Positions 20,320 through 28,394 of a stretch of 64,000 nt of DNA are shown here, in pieces. Each line of letters starts with the position of its first letter. The stretch's first letter is position 1. Position numbers and translations under genes: made by a program. The stretch spans positions 310,001 to 374,000 of the forward strand of contig JACKLJ010000003.1 of assembly GCA_024235955.1 (NCBI GenBank). The letters run 5' to 3'. This DNA comes from Burkholderiaceae bacterium. Its GTDB lineage: Bacteria > Pseudomonadota > Gammaproteobacteria > Burkholderiales > Burkholderiaceae_C. The notes below the pieces were generated by a model. The model saw only the letters and a program-made list of their open reading frames with translations, searched no databases and was not told where the DNA came from.

Positions 20320-20873
20320 AGCTCCAGAACCTTCGGCGGCCGGAGACGGCCTGGATCGCGCTGGCGGCTGCGGCGCTGCTCGCGCTGCTCGTCCTGGGGC
20401 TGGGATATGTTGGTTTGAAGCATCGCTGGGCCACGTCCACGGTCGATTCCATCGATCCCCGGTATGCAAGACTGACCGGATTGCTACAGAATGGGGAGCT
20501 GCTTGCGGGCGCCGACAAAAGGCTGCAGGACAATTTGGTGCTGTATGTCTACCCGGCGGATCGCGATGCCGCCCAGGTGGGCAACGTCGTCCTGCAACAG
20601 GTCCGGGACCTGGCGAACACGCGCGAGATGCGCGTGACCAGCAGCCAGGTGTCGCCCGTCAAGGACGAAAAAGGGTTTGACCGCATCGGTGTGAACATTC
20701 GACTCGAAGGATCATGGGACGCTCTCCAGTTGCTGGTGCACGACCTGGCCGACCTGCGGCCGATGGTCTACGCCGGCAGCATCCAGCTCGCCCCGCGCGG
20801 CATGAGCCGCACGGCTGCGGATGCGGTGATCACGGTGCAGCTTGACCTGTTCGTCCTGAGGCAGCACCGGTGA
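20316..20873 (+). CDS. gspM: Type II secretion protein GspM
   Basis: A 185-residue bitopic protein with one N-terminal transmembrane helix (IALAAAALLALLVLGLGYV) and a periplasmic ferredoxin-like domain. It pairs with GspL in the inner-membrane platform. It is linked to both neighbours by 4-base overlaps. Confidence 0.9.
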   Translation: MKLQNLRRPETAWIALAAAALLALLVLGLGYVGLKHRWATSTVDSIDPRYARLTGLLQNGELLAGADKRLQDNLVLYVYPADRDAAQVGNVVLQQVRDLANTREMRVTSSQVSPVKDEKGFDRIGVNIRLEGSWDALQLLVHDLADLRPMVYAGSIQLAPRGMSRTAADAVITVQLDLFVLRQHR

Positions 20874-21556
20874 TGCGGACCGTGGATTCGCGCCTGGCTG
20901 CCCTGTGCGCCATCCTGCTGGCCGCCCTGGTGGCCTTGTGGCTGTTGCCGGGGCCCGTGGCCCATTGGCGGCGATGGACGCCGCCCGAGGCCCAGGCGCC
21001 GAACCTGCGGGACCTGGAGTCCGCGTTGTTGCGCCCCAACACCGCGGCGTCCGTCCGTTACCCGCAGGTGCTGGAGCGGCCCTTGTTCAGCATGAACCGG
21101 CGGCCGGTGGCCGAGCCAGCTGCGGCACCGGCGAGCCCGCCACCCCGGGCGCCCATCGATGCGGCGAAGGTGCTCGGCATCGTGGCCGGGCCGTCGCTGA
21201 ACGGCGCCATGATCGAATACGACGGCAAGGCGAGCTTCGTGCGCCGTGGCGAGGAGCTGGGCGGCTGGAAGCTGGTTCACGTGGCCGGTCGCACCGTCCG
21301 TTTCGAGCGCGGTACCGAATCCAGGGAACTGAAGTTGCCCATAGGGCTCATGCAAGGGGCTGCGACCGAGGCGCCCCAGAAGCCTGTCGCCGGCAGCACC
21401 CCGAAACCACCTCCTCCCCCCCCGGCCGCGCCGCCGGGCCTGCCCCGCCCTGGAGCCCAGTCCTCCAGCCCCCCAGCTCCGCCGCAGCCAGCGGCTGCAA
21501 CTGGCGCCCACCAGCCCGCTTCGTCACCCGGCGTGGAAGCCCAGTTCGGAGGCTAG
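20870..21556 (+). CDS. GspC/GspN-like type II secretion protein
   Basis: A 228-residue bitopic protein with an N-terminal membrane helix (LAALCAILLAALVALWLLP). A small HR-like beta domain (about 95-150; VLGIVAGPSLNGAMIEYDGK, RRGEELGGWKLV) resembles the homology region of GspC/PilP that contacts the secretin. A Pro-rich tail follows. No PDZ domain is present. In related bacteria this gene is called gspN or treated as a short GspC. It lies 3 bases ahead of gspD, its likely partner. Confidence 0.78.
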   Translation: MMRTVDSRLAALCAILLAALVALWLLPGPVAHWRRWTPPEAQAPNLRDLESALLRPNTAASVRYPQVLERPLFSMNRRPVAEPAAAPASPPPRAPIDAAKVLGIVAGPSLNGAMIEYDGKASFVRRGEELGGWKLVHVAGRTVRFERGTESRELKLPIGLMQGAATEAPQKPVAGSTPKPPPPPPAAPPGLPRPGAQSSSPPAPPQPAAATGAHQPASSPGVEAQFGG

Positions 21557-21559
21557 ATC

Positions 21560-24070
21560 ATGAAACCATACCCCCGGCTGCGGCCTCCCCGCTTCACCCC
21601 GTTGCCCACCATGCCCCGTCTCACGGCTTCCTTCTTTTTCGCCCTGACGGCCAGCCTGCTGGCCGGGTGCGCCTCGCAGACCCCTGGCGCGGGGCTGTCC
21701 GATGCCGGCCTGCCTTCCGCCGTGCCTGCCGCGTCGCGTGCCTTGCCTGCCGCGGCCGCGTTGGCCAGCGCCTCCGCGGCCGGTGTGCCGTCCGATGCGG
21801 CGAGCGCCGCTGCGCCTGCCGCCGACGCACGATCCGAGCCCATCGTCATCCGAGGTGACGACCGCGTGGTCGCCACCCACAAGGTTCCCGGCCCCCCCGC
21901 GAAGGGCATGGTCAGCAGCTTCAAGTTCGAGGACGCTCCCATTGGCGAAGTGGCCAACGTGATGCTCAACGACCTCCTGAAGGTGAGCTATGTGGTGCAT
22001 CCGCCCCTCAACGGCAAGGTCACGCTGATCACACGCGGCCCGGTCGACGCCGACAAGGCCATGCTCCTGCTCGAGCAGGCGCTGCAGTCCAACGGCATCG
22101 TGCTGGCGCGGGATTCCCGCGGCACCTACCACGTGGGCTCGCCGGAGGCGCTGCGGGGGATCGTCAGCGCACCGCAGATGCTGGGGGCGGGCTCGATCCC
22201 GCCGGGCTACGGCACGGTCATCATTTCGCCGCAGTACGTGGGGGCTGCGGAAATCGCCAACATCCTGCGCCCGCTGGTGGCACCCGAGGCGATCGTCCGC
22301 GTGGACACGCTGCGCAACATCCTCGTGATGCGGGGCACGCGGGTCGAGGCCGAGGGCTGGCTGGAGCTGGTCAAGACGTTCGACGTGAACCTCCTGCGCG
22401 GCATGTCGGTGGGCGTGTTCCCGCTCAAGCACACCTCTGCCGCCGACGCAGAGGCGGCCCTGCGGCTGATTTCCGGTGGGGCTGCGGGCTCGACCGGGGC
22501 TCAGGCGGGGCGCGCCACCAATGTGCGTGCCCAGGGTGCAGCCGGGTCGCCAACGGGCCCCGGAGGCGTGTCCCCATTCGGTGCCGCCAGCGCGTCGCCT
22601 GCGGGCGCTGCGGGGCTTGGCGAAAGCAATCCGTTGTACGGGGCGCTGCGCATCATGCCGATCGAGCGCATCAACGCCCTGCTGGTGGTCACGCCGCGGG
22701 CCGCCTACCTGGACGAGGTGCGCTACTGGATCGAGCAGTTCGACCGCCCCAATCTCAACAGCGCCGAACCCCAGCTGTTCGTCTACAAGGTCCAGAATGG
22801 TTCGGCCGACCACCTGGCGGAACTGCTCAACGGGATCTACGGCGGGGGCGTGCTGACGCAACCCGGCGCCAACGGCGCCACGGGCGTTGCGCCCGGGCTC
22901 ACCAGCCTTTCAGGCGCTACCAACGGGCTCAGCACCAACTTGAACGGCGGCTTTGCAAGCAACGTCAACACGCTGAACAGCAGCAGTGGCGGGACGAGCC
23001 GAATGGGCTTGAGTTCCTTCGGCGGTGGTGCGTCCACCACGGGTGCCACTGCGTTGGGCGGCACGGCTGGCAGCAGCAACGGCCAGCAGGGCCCGGGCGT
23101 CACCACCACCATGCTGGGTCAGTCGGTGCGCGTCATGGCCGACCGTATCAACAACACCCTGCTGGTCCACGCCACGCCAGCGGAATACGAGCGCATCGAG
23201 GGCACGCTCAAGCGGCTGGACATCCAGCGCGCCCAGGTGCTGATCGAGGCCACCATCGTCGAAGTCCAGCTGTCCGACGGCCTCCAGTACGGCCTGCAAT
23301 GGGCCTTCAGCGGCGGCCTCGGCGGTGGACGTCGCGGCTCGGGTATCCTGAACAATGGCACGACGGGCCTGAGCTTTGCCGATGGCACGCGCAGCTACGA
23401 TCTGGGCAGCGCCGCCGCCACCGGCTTCAGCTACGCCGTCAGCAACTCCGCCGGCGCGGTGACCGCCATGCTGAACACGCTGGCCAACAAGAACCTGGTC
23501 AAGGTGATTTCCAGCCCGTCGCTGATGGTGCTCGACAACCACACAGCCGCCATTTCCGTCGGCCAGCAGCAGCCGGTGCAGACGGGCTCCACCACCGTCA
23601 ACACCAGCACCAACTACACCACCACCACGATCCAGTACAAGGACACCGGGGTCATGCTGGGTGTGACACCTTCGGTCAGCGCCGGCGATCTGGTGACGCT
23701 GGACATCAACCAGATCGTCACCGACGTGGTCAACCCTACAGCAGCCACGCCCACGTTCACGCAGCGGCAGATCGTCTCCAAGGTGGCGGTGCGCTCGGGC
23801 GAGACGCTGGTGCTCGGCGGCCTGATCAAGGACAACGCCTCGAACGGCAAATCCGGCTTGCCGCTGCTGTCGTCCATTCCGGTGGTGGGCGCCCTGTTCG
23901 GCCAGCACAAGCAGACGAACGACCGCACGGAGCTCCTGGTCGTCTTCACGCCGCGCGTGCTGCGCTCGGACGAAGATGCACGCGCCGTCAGCCGGGAACT
24001 TCGCGAACGCATGCGGGCTCTGGATCTGTCGTCGCCGCCGGCAGGTGTGCCGGCCAGCGCCAAGCCGTAA
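21560..24070 (+). CDS. gspD: Lipidated type II secretin GspD
   Basis: An 836-residue outer-membrane secretin. Start 21560 is supported by GGAGG at 21548-21552; ATG 21611 is an alternative. The signal ends in a lipobox (LLAGC at about residues 34-38), so the N-terminus should be acylated. N0-N3 periplasmic domains follow (DAPIGEVANVMLNDLLKVSY; NALLVVTPRAAYLDEVRYW), then the C-terminal secretin pore domain (VISSPSLMVLDNHTAAISVG; VLGGLIKD). Two Gly/Ala/Ser/Asn-rich inserts lie about residues 310-350 and 440-520. There is no obvious pilotin-binding S domain and no gspS neighbour, so it may be self-piloted. Confidence 0.94.
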   Translation: MKPYPRLRPPRFTPLPTMPRLTASFFFALTASLLAGCASQTPGAGLSDAGLPSAVPAASRALPAAAALASASAAGVPSDAASAAAPAADARSEPIVIRGDDRVVATHKVPGPPAKGMVSSFKFEDAPIGEVANVMLNDLLKVSYVVHPPLNGKVTLITRGPVDADKAMLLLEQALQSNGIVLARDSRGTYHVGSPEALRGIVSAPQMLGAGSIPPGYGTVIISPQYVGAAEIANILRPLVAPEAIVRVDTLRNILVMRGTRVEAEGWLELVKTFDVNLLRGMSVGVFPLKHTSAADAEAALRLISGGAAGSTGAQAGRATNVRAQGAAGSPTGPGGVSPFGAASASPAGAAGLGESNPLYGALRIMPIERINALLVVTPRAAYLDEVRYWIEQFDRPNLNSAEPQLFVYKVQNGSADHLAELLNGIYGGGVLTQPGANGATGVAPGLTSLSGATNGLSTNLNGGFASNVNTLNSSSGGTSRMGLSSFGGGASTTGATALGGTAGSSNGQQGPGVTTTMLGQSVRVMADRINNTLLVHATPAEYERIEGTLKRLDIQRAQVLIEATIVEVQLSDGLQYGLQWAFSGGLGGGRRGSGILNNGTTGLSFADGTRSYDLGSAAATGFSYAVSNSAGAVTAMLNTLANKNLVKVISSPSLMVLDNHTAAISVGQQQPVQTGSTTVNTSTNYTTTTIQYKDTGVMLGVTPSVSAGDLVTLDINQIVTDVVNPTAATPTFTQRQIVSKVAVRSGETLVLGGLIKDNASNGKSGLPLLSSIPVVGALFGQHKQTNDRTELLVVFTPRVLRSDEDARAVSRELRERMRALDLSSPPAGVPASAKP

Positions 24071-24109
24071 TTGGTACTTTTGAAGTAAATTCTTACCGAG
24101 CCATTTCTC

Positions 24110-24592
24110 ATGACCCATCATTTGTCATCTCAGCCCGCCTCATTGCCTCGCGGGACACCGGCGACGCAGCAAGCTTCGCGCCGCAATCTCGCCAAGGCGG
24201 TGCTGGGTGGGGCCCTGGCGCTGCTCATGCTCGCGTCCTGCGCCACGCTTTCTTCCGGTACACCCGAGGAGCAGGTCAAGGCGCGCGCCGAGCAGCGTTG
24301 GGCGAAGCTCATCAAGGGCGATTTCGACGGGGCCTATGCCTTTACCCAACCGGGTTACCGGGCACTGGTTTCGAAGGAGGAATACAAGAAGCGCTTCGGC
24401 AGTGGCGGCCAATGGAAGGAAGCCCAGGTCCACAGCGTCCAGTGCGAGGCCGAACGCTGCACCGTCCGCATTCGCCTGACTACCCTTAACATGGTGCCCC
24501 AGTTCTCTCGCACCCTGCCCACCATCACGGGCTTTTTCGACGAGACCTGGGTGCGCGACGAAGGCCAGTGGTGGTACTACCAGGCCCTCTAA
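24110..24592 (+). CDS. Lipoprotein, NTF2-like, of unknown function
   Basis: A 160-residue lipoprotein. A long polar N-terminus leads to a hydrophobic stretch ending in LMLASC (Cys about 45). The remaining ~115 residues (EEQVKARAEQRWAKLIKGDF; GFFDETWVRDEGQWWYYQAL) suggest a small NTF2-like alpha/beta fold, with a possible Cys pair in VQCEAERCTV. A later start could shorten the leader. It follows gspD by 39 bases and could be an accessory of the secretion system. The role is not known. Confidence 0.75.
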   Translation: MTHHLSSQPASLPRGTPATQQASRRNLAKAVLGGALALLMLASCATLSSGTPEEQVKARAEQRWAKLIKGDFDGAYAFTQPGYRALVSKEEYKKRFGSGGQWKEAQVHSVQCEAERCTVRIRLTTLNMVPQFSRTLPTITGFFDETWVRDEGQWWYYQAL

Positions 24593-24679
24593 ATGGCCTC
24601 CGGCCCCTCGAAGGAGGTAAAGGCCGTCACAGAAATACAACACTCCCCTTTCGCAATCTCATACACGCCGTCTGTCCGA

Positions 24680-24709
24680 TTGAAATGCCAAGCAACGGCG
24701 TGATAGCAT
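24680..24709 (+). promoter_or_regulatory. Candidate sigma-70 promoter for the exported protein gene
   Basis: TTGAAA (24680-24685) and TAGCAT (24704-24709) are spaced by 18 bases, about 60 bases upstream of ATG 24768. With the terminator after the gene this defines a monocistronic unit. Confidence 0.5.
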
Positions 24710-24767
24710 CTGAGGGCATTTCCAAGATTCGCTTGGGTCTTGCAATCACTTTTTTCCTAACGGAGTC

Positions 24768-26351
24768 ATGTCTATGAAAAAGAGCATTCTGGCGCTCGGT
24801 GCTGCAGCGGCCCTGGGTGGACTTGGTTTTGCCGGTTCGGCCCACGCCCTCGCGGTGTTCGCCGCTGGTACCACCCCCGCGTCGACCGCAACCACGCTCG
24901 AACTGAACCCCGGTGGCACCGGCCACTACCTGTTCACGCCGTACTTCTCGGCACAGGGCACCATCGGCTCCATGTGGTCGATCACCAACACCGACGCCAC
25001 GAACGGCAAGGCGGTGAAGGTTCGCTTCCGCAGCGCCTCCAACTCGGACGACGTGCTGGACTTCACCGTGTTCCTGTCTCCGCTGGACGTGTGGACCGCC
25101 GGTATCAGCCAGGCTGCTGACGGCACCGCTCTGATCACCACGGCCGACAAGTCCTGCACGCTGCCGGTGTTCCCGGCTGCTGGCGTGTCGTTCAAGACCA
25201 ACCGTCTGCCTTCCTACGCCACGGCTGACCAGCTGGCTTCGCTGACCCGCGAAGGCTACGCTGAAATGCTGAACATGGCCGACATTCCGCCCACGCTGCC
25301 GGGCGGCGCCGCCAACCCGGTCTACACGGCCATCAAGCACGTGAACGGCGTTGCGCCTTGCACGGGCACCGCGTTCAGCACGCTGCAGACCACCACCCTC
25401 GTGACCGCCGCCAGCGCTGAAGCTGCCGGTCTGGCCGCTCCCAGCGGTATGCTGATGGGCAGCTGGGCGGTGATGAACCAGGCCGAGCTGGCTGTGTACG
25501 GTGGCGCTCAAACCGCGGTGCAAGCCGTGGTGGCTCCGTCGACCTCCACCGTGCCCGCCGTGAACGGTCTGGGCCTGCTGGCCTACGCACCTCAGCTGGG
25601 TTCCGCTATTGGCAACCAGACCACGGTCATGGCTGCCACCGCCGACCCGCTGCTGCGCGGCGCCACGCCGAAGATCACCCCGCTGTGGTTCGACCTGCCC
25701 GACATGTCGACCCCGCTGGTGTCCACCTACGCCAGCAACCCGCTGGCCCAGGCTGACCTGCTGTCCGCCGTGCTGGCCAAGCCCAGCATCGTGAACGACT
25801 ACGCCGCTGCCGGCGACGGCGCTGCCGTGCCGATGGAAACCGACTGGGTTGTGTCCCAGCCGACCCGTCGCTACCACGCTGCCATGGACTACTCCACGTC
25901 GTCCACCGCCGCTGCCGTGCTGTTCAACGTCGACATGACCAACTCCGCTTCCGCGGTGTCCACGGCTGCGACCAACAACCGCTACGCCGCCCTGACGAAG
26001 TCCGTGACGACCATGGGCCCGATGGCCTGCCTGACCGGCACCCTGGGCGCCGCCGACCGCGAAGAAGGTACGCCTGCTGGTATCAGCGCCGACTTCTCGC
26101 CTGGCACGATCACCACCGCCCAGTTCTGCGGCGAGGTGTTCACCCTGTCGTTCGCTCGCGCCACGTCGCAAGTCATGCAGGCTCAAGTGGCCAACACCGG
26201 TACCGGTGCCCTGCCGGGCGCCACGGGTTGGGCGCGCCTGGCCCTGGGTGGCGGCAGCCCGACGCTGCCGATCGTGGGCTTCGCTGCCACGTCGATCAAG
26301 AACGCCACGACGCGCGGCAACTTCGGCCTGACGCTGCCGCACCGCTGGTAA
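24768..26351 (+). CDS. Exported surface protein, candidate type II secretion cargo
   Basis: A 527-residue protein with a clean Sec signal (MKKSILALGAAAALGGLGFA, cut after SAHA). The mature part is rich in Ala, Thr, Ser and Gly. Four cysteines (KSCTLP, APCTG, MACLTG, QFCGE) could form two disulfides, as expected for a periplasm-folded exoprotein. It has no transmembrane or anchor segment. Codon use shifts to GCT, GGT, CGT and AAG compared with the neighbours, which suggests high expression. GGAG precedes ATG 24768. Similar proteins are annotated only as cell surface protein; I know no function. Its place right after the gsp operon suggests it could be secreted by that system. Confidence 0.82.
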   Translation: MSMKKSILALGAAAALGGLGFAGSAHALAVFAAGTTPASTATTLELNPGGTGHYLFTPYFSAQGTIGSMWSITNTDATNGKAVKVRFRSASNSDDVLDFTVFLSPLDVWTAGISQAADGTALITTADKSCTLPVFPAAGVSFKTNRLPSYATADQLASLTREGYAEMLNMADIPPTLPGGAANPVYTAIKHVNGVAPCTGTAFSTLQTTTLVTAASAEAAGLAAPSGMLMGSWAVMNQAELAVYGGAQTAVQAVVAPSTSTVPAVNGLGLLAYAPQLGSAIGNQTTVMAATADPLLRGATPKITPLWFDLPDMSTPLVSTYASNPLAQADLLSAVLAKPSIVNDYAAAGDGAAVPMETDWVVSQPTRRYHAAMDYSTSSTAAAVLFNVDMTNSASAVSTAATNNRYAALTKSVTTMGPMACLTGTLGAADREEGTPAGISADFSPGTITTAQFCGEVFTLSFARATSQVMQAQVANTGTGALPGATGWARLALGGGSPTLPIVGFAATSIKNATTRGNFGLTLPHRW

Positions 26352-26365
26352 TCCAACCAAGCGAT

Positions 26366-26388
26366 CCGATCCGGCGCCACCGGATCGG
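26366..26388 (+). other. Perfect 9-bp stem-loop downstream of the exported protein gene
   Basis: CCGATCCGG (26366-26374) pairs with CCGGATCGG (26380-26388) over a 5-base loop. It lies between the stop codon and the terminator and may protect the transcript's 3' end. Confidence 0.55.
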
Positions 26389-26396
26389 GAAATTTC

Positions 26397-26424
26397 AAGG
26401 GCGGGAGCAATCCCGCCCTTTTTT
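26397..26424 (+). terminator. Rho-independent terminator
   Basis: The stem AAGGGCGGGA / TCCCGCCCTT encloses a GCAA tetraloop and is followed by a run of T to 26424. It is the textbook end of the exported protein transcript. Confidence 0.92.
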
Positions 26425-26591
26425 CATTGGCGGCGCTGTTGCTTGTTCCATGGCGTTGTCACCTGCGGACACACCCCGCGCGCCCGGTGCGCCCCCTGGC
26501 GGCGGGTATGATGCGGGCCGGCGCCGGAATAGGCGGATGACGTGCCACGGTGGCGCGCCCGTACCGGCACGATCATGAGGTGATGCAACTG

Positions 26592-27515
26592 ATGTTCAAA
26601 TGGGTTCAACGCTGCCAGCCTGTATGGCTGGCGGCAGCATTTCTGGTGGTGGGCAACGGCGCGATGGCGCAGCCGAGTTCGCCTTCCGCGGTGGTGGTGA
26701 ACGGCCCTGCCGGGCCCCTGACGGCGGGTGAGCTTGATTTCGTGGTGCGAGAGCGCATTCCGGCCGACAAGCGGGCCGAGTTCTGGTCCTCGCCCGAACA
26801 GGTGACGCGTCTGGCGACCGGCGTCTACGCCCAGCGCGTGATGGCAGCCGAGGCCGCCAAGGAAAAGCTCGACCAGAGCCCTCAAGGCCAGACCTACCTC
26901 AAGCTCAGCCGTGACCGCGCTATGGCGGAACTGCTGATGCAGGAGCGCGTGAAGGCCGCCGTGCCGAGCGAGGAGGCGCAAAAGGCCTTTGCCCAATCCG
27001 AGTACAAAGCCAAGCCTGAACGCTTCACCACGCCTGAAGAAGTGCATGTGCGGCACATCCTGCTGCCGGTGGCCAAGGACGGCTCTGACGCCGCCGCGGT
27101 CAAGGCCAAGGCCGAGGCATTGCTCGCAGAACTGCGCAAGGGCGCGAACTTCGAGGAACTGGCCAAGACGCGCTCGGGCGATCCCGGCAGCGCATCCAAG
27201 GGGGGCGATCTGGGCGTGTTCACCCGCGGCCGCATGGTGCCGGAATTCGAGAAAGCCGCCTTTGCCATGACCAAGCCGGGCCAGCTGAGCGAGCCGGTGA
27301 AGACCCAGTTCGGCTACCACATCCTCCAGCTGGTGGAGCACAAGCCGGCGCAACTCATGCCGTTCGACAAGGCCTTTCCGCTGCTGCGCGAGCAGATGCT
27401 GAACAAGCTGAACGGCGACGAGCGGATGCGCGTCTGGAACGCCGCCCAGGAGAAGGCCAAGCCGGACGAGGCCCAGATCAAGGCCCTGGCCGAGGCTGAG
27501 ACCAAGAAGCGCTGA
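26592..27515 (+). CDS. Periplasmic PpiC-type peptidyl-prolyl isomerase
   Basis: A 307-residue exported rotamase. ATG 26592 is chosen because GAGG (26577-26580) lies at workable spacing and a signal peptide follows (VWLAAAFLVVGNGAMAQ); ATG 26583 is the alternative. The parvulin domain covers about residues 150-250 (EVHVRHILLPV ... GGDLGVFTRGRMVPEFEKAA ... FGYHILQLVEHKP). A SurA/PrsA-like helical N-terminal part precedes it. The family speeds folding of envelope or secreted proteins. Its position between a secreted protein gene and a polysaccharide exporter fits an envelope role. Confidence 0.9.
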   Translation: MFKWVQRCQPVWLAAAFLVVGNGAMAQPSSPSAVVVNGPAGPLTAGELDFVVRERIPADKRAEFWSSPEQVTRLATGVYAQRVMAAEAAKEKLDQSPQGQTYLKLSRDRAMAELLMQERVKAAVPSEEAQKAFAQSEYKAKPERFTTPEEVHVRHILLPVAKDGSDAAAVKAKAEALLAELRKGANFEELAKTRSGDPGSASKGGDLGVFTRGRMVPEFEKAAFAMTKPGQLSEPVKTQFGYHILQLVEHKPAQLMPFDKAFPLLREQMLNKLNGDERMRVWNAAQEKAKPDEAQIKALAEAETKKR

Positions 27516-27587
27516 CACCGCTGATGGGCGCGGCCGTCCCCAGCCTCGGGCCGATGGCCGTGTCGCCCCAGCTTGCCAAGTAAGCAG

Positions 27588-28394
27588 ATGCCGGGTGCGA
27601 GCCTGATGGAGGAGCTGCGCCAGCTCTGGCGCATGCGTGCGCTGCTGGCGGTGATGACGCGGCGCGAACTCGCGGCGCGCACCGCCGGGGCTGCCGGAGG
27701 CCTGCTGTGGCTATGGGCGCCACCGGTGTTGACGGTGGCCGCCTATTTTTTGATCTTCGACGTTGTGTTCGGCATGCGCCTCGGCGCCCATGCGCCCACG
27801 GATCGCGTGGGGACCTTCCTGGTGGTCGGTGTGCTGGCCTGGAGTGCCTTTGCCGATGCGACGCAGCGCGCCATGATGAGCCTGGTGGATGCCGGGGGCA
27901 TGCTGCAGAAGAACCCGCTGCCGCCGGTGCTGTTTCCGGCGCGCGCCGCGCTGGCGAGCGCGGCGGTGTTCGTCCCGCTGCTGGTGCTGCTGGTGCTCCT
28001 GTATGCGCCCATGCACCATTTCCGTCTGGCTGTACTCGGCGTGGCTGCCATGGCGGCGGCACAGCTGGTGCTGGGCTTCCTGCTGGGCTACCTGCTGGCC
28101 ATCATGGCGGCGGCCCTGCGGGACGTGATTCAGCTGGTGGGCGTGCTGCTCAGTCTGGGGGTGTTTCTGTCGCCCATCCTGTTTCCACTGACCATGTTCC
28201 CGGAGCGCTGGCGTCCTCTGCTGTGGCTCAACCCCATGACCGCGCCCGTGCTGGGCTACCAGAGCGCGCTGCTGCGTGGCGAATGGCCGCCTCTGGCGGT
28301 CTGGGCGGTGATCGGCGTCTGGATGCTGCTGCTGACTCTGGCCCTGGGCGTGGCGGTGCAGCGCAGCCGGGACCAGTTGGTGGATTGGCTGTGA
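27588..28394 (+). CDS. wzm: Polysaccharide ABC exporter permease
   Basis: A 268-residue ABC-2 type permease with about six membrane helices (LLWLWAPPVLTVAAYFLIFD, VFVPLLVLLVLLYAP, LGVFLSPILFPLTMFPE). The SPILFP...W motif near the fourth periplasmic loop is typical of Wzm/KpsM/TagG permeases. ATG 27588 is preferred over a TTG at 27573; 27606 is another option. With the ATPase that overlaps its stop by 4 bases it should export an undecaprenyl-linked polysaccharide across the inner membrane. Confidence 0.92.
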   Translation: MPGASLMEELRQLWRMRALLAVMTRRELAARTAGAAGGLLWLWAPPVLTVAAYFLIFDVVFGMRLGAHAPTDRVGTFLVVGVLAWSAFADATQRAMMSLVDAGGMLQKNPLPPVLFPARAALASAAVFVPLLVLLVLLYAPMHHFRLAVLGVAAMAAAQLVLGFLLGYLLAIMAAALRDVIQLVGVLLSLGVFLSPILFPLTMFPERWRPLLWLNPMTAPVLGYQSALLRGEWPPLAVWAVIGVWMLLLTLALGVAVQRSRDQLVDWL

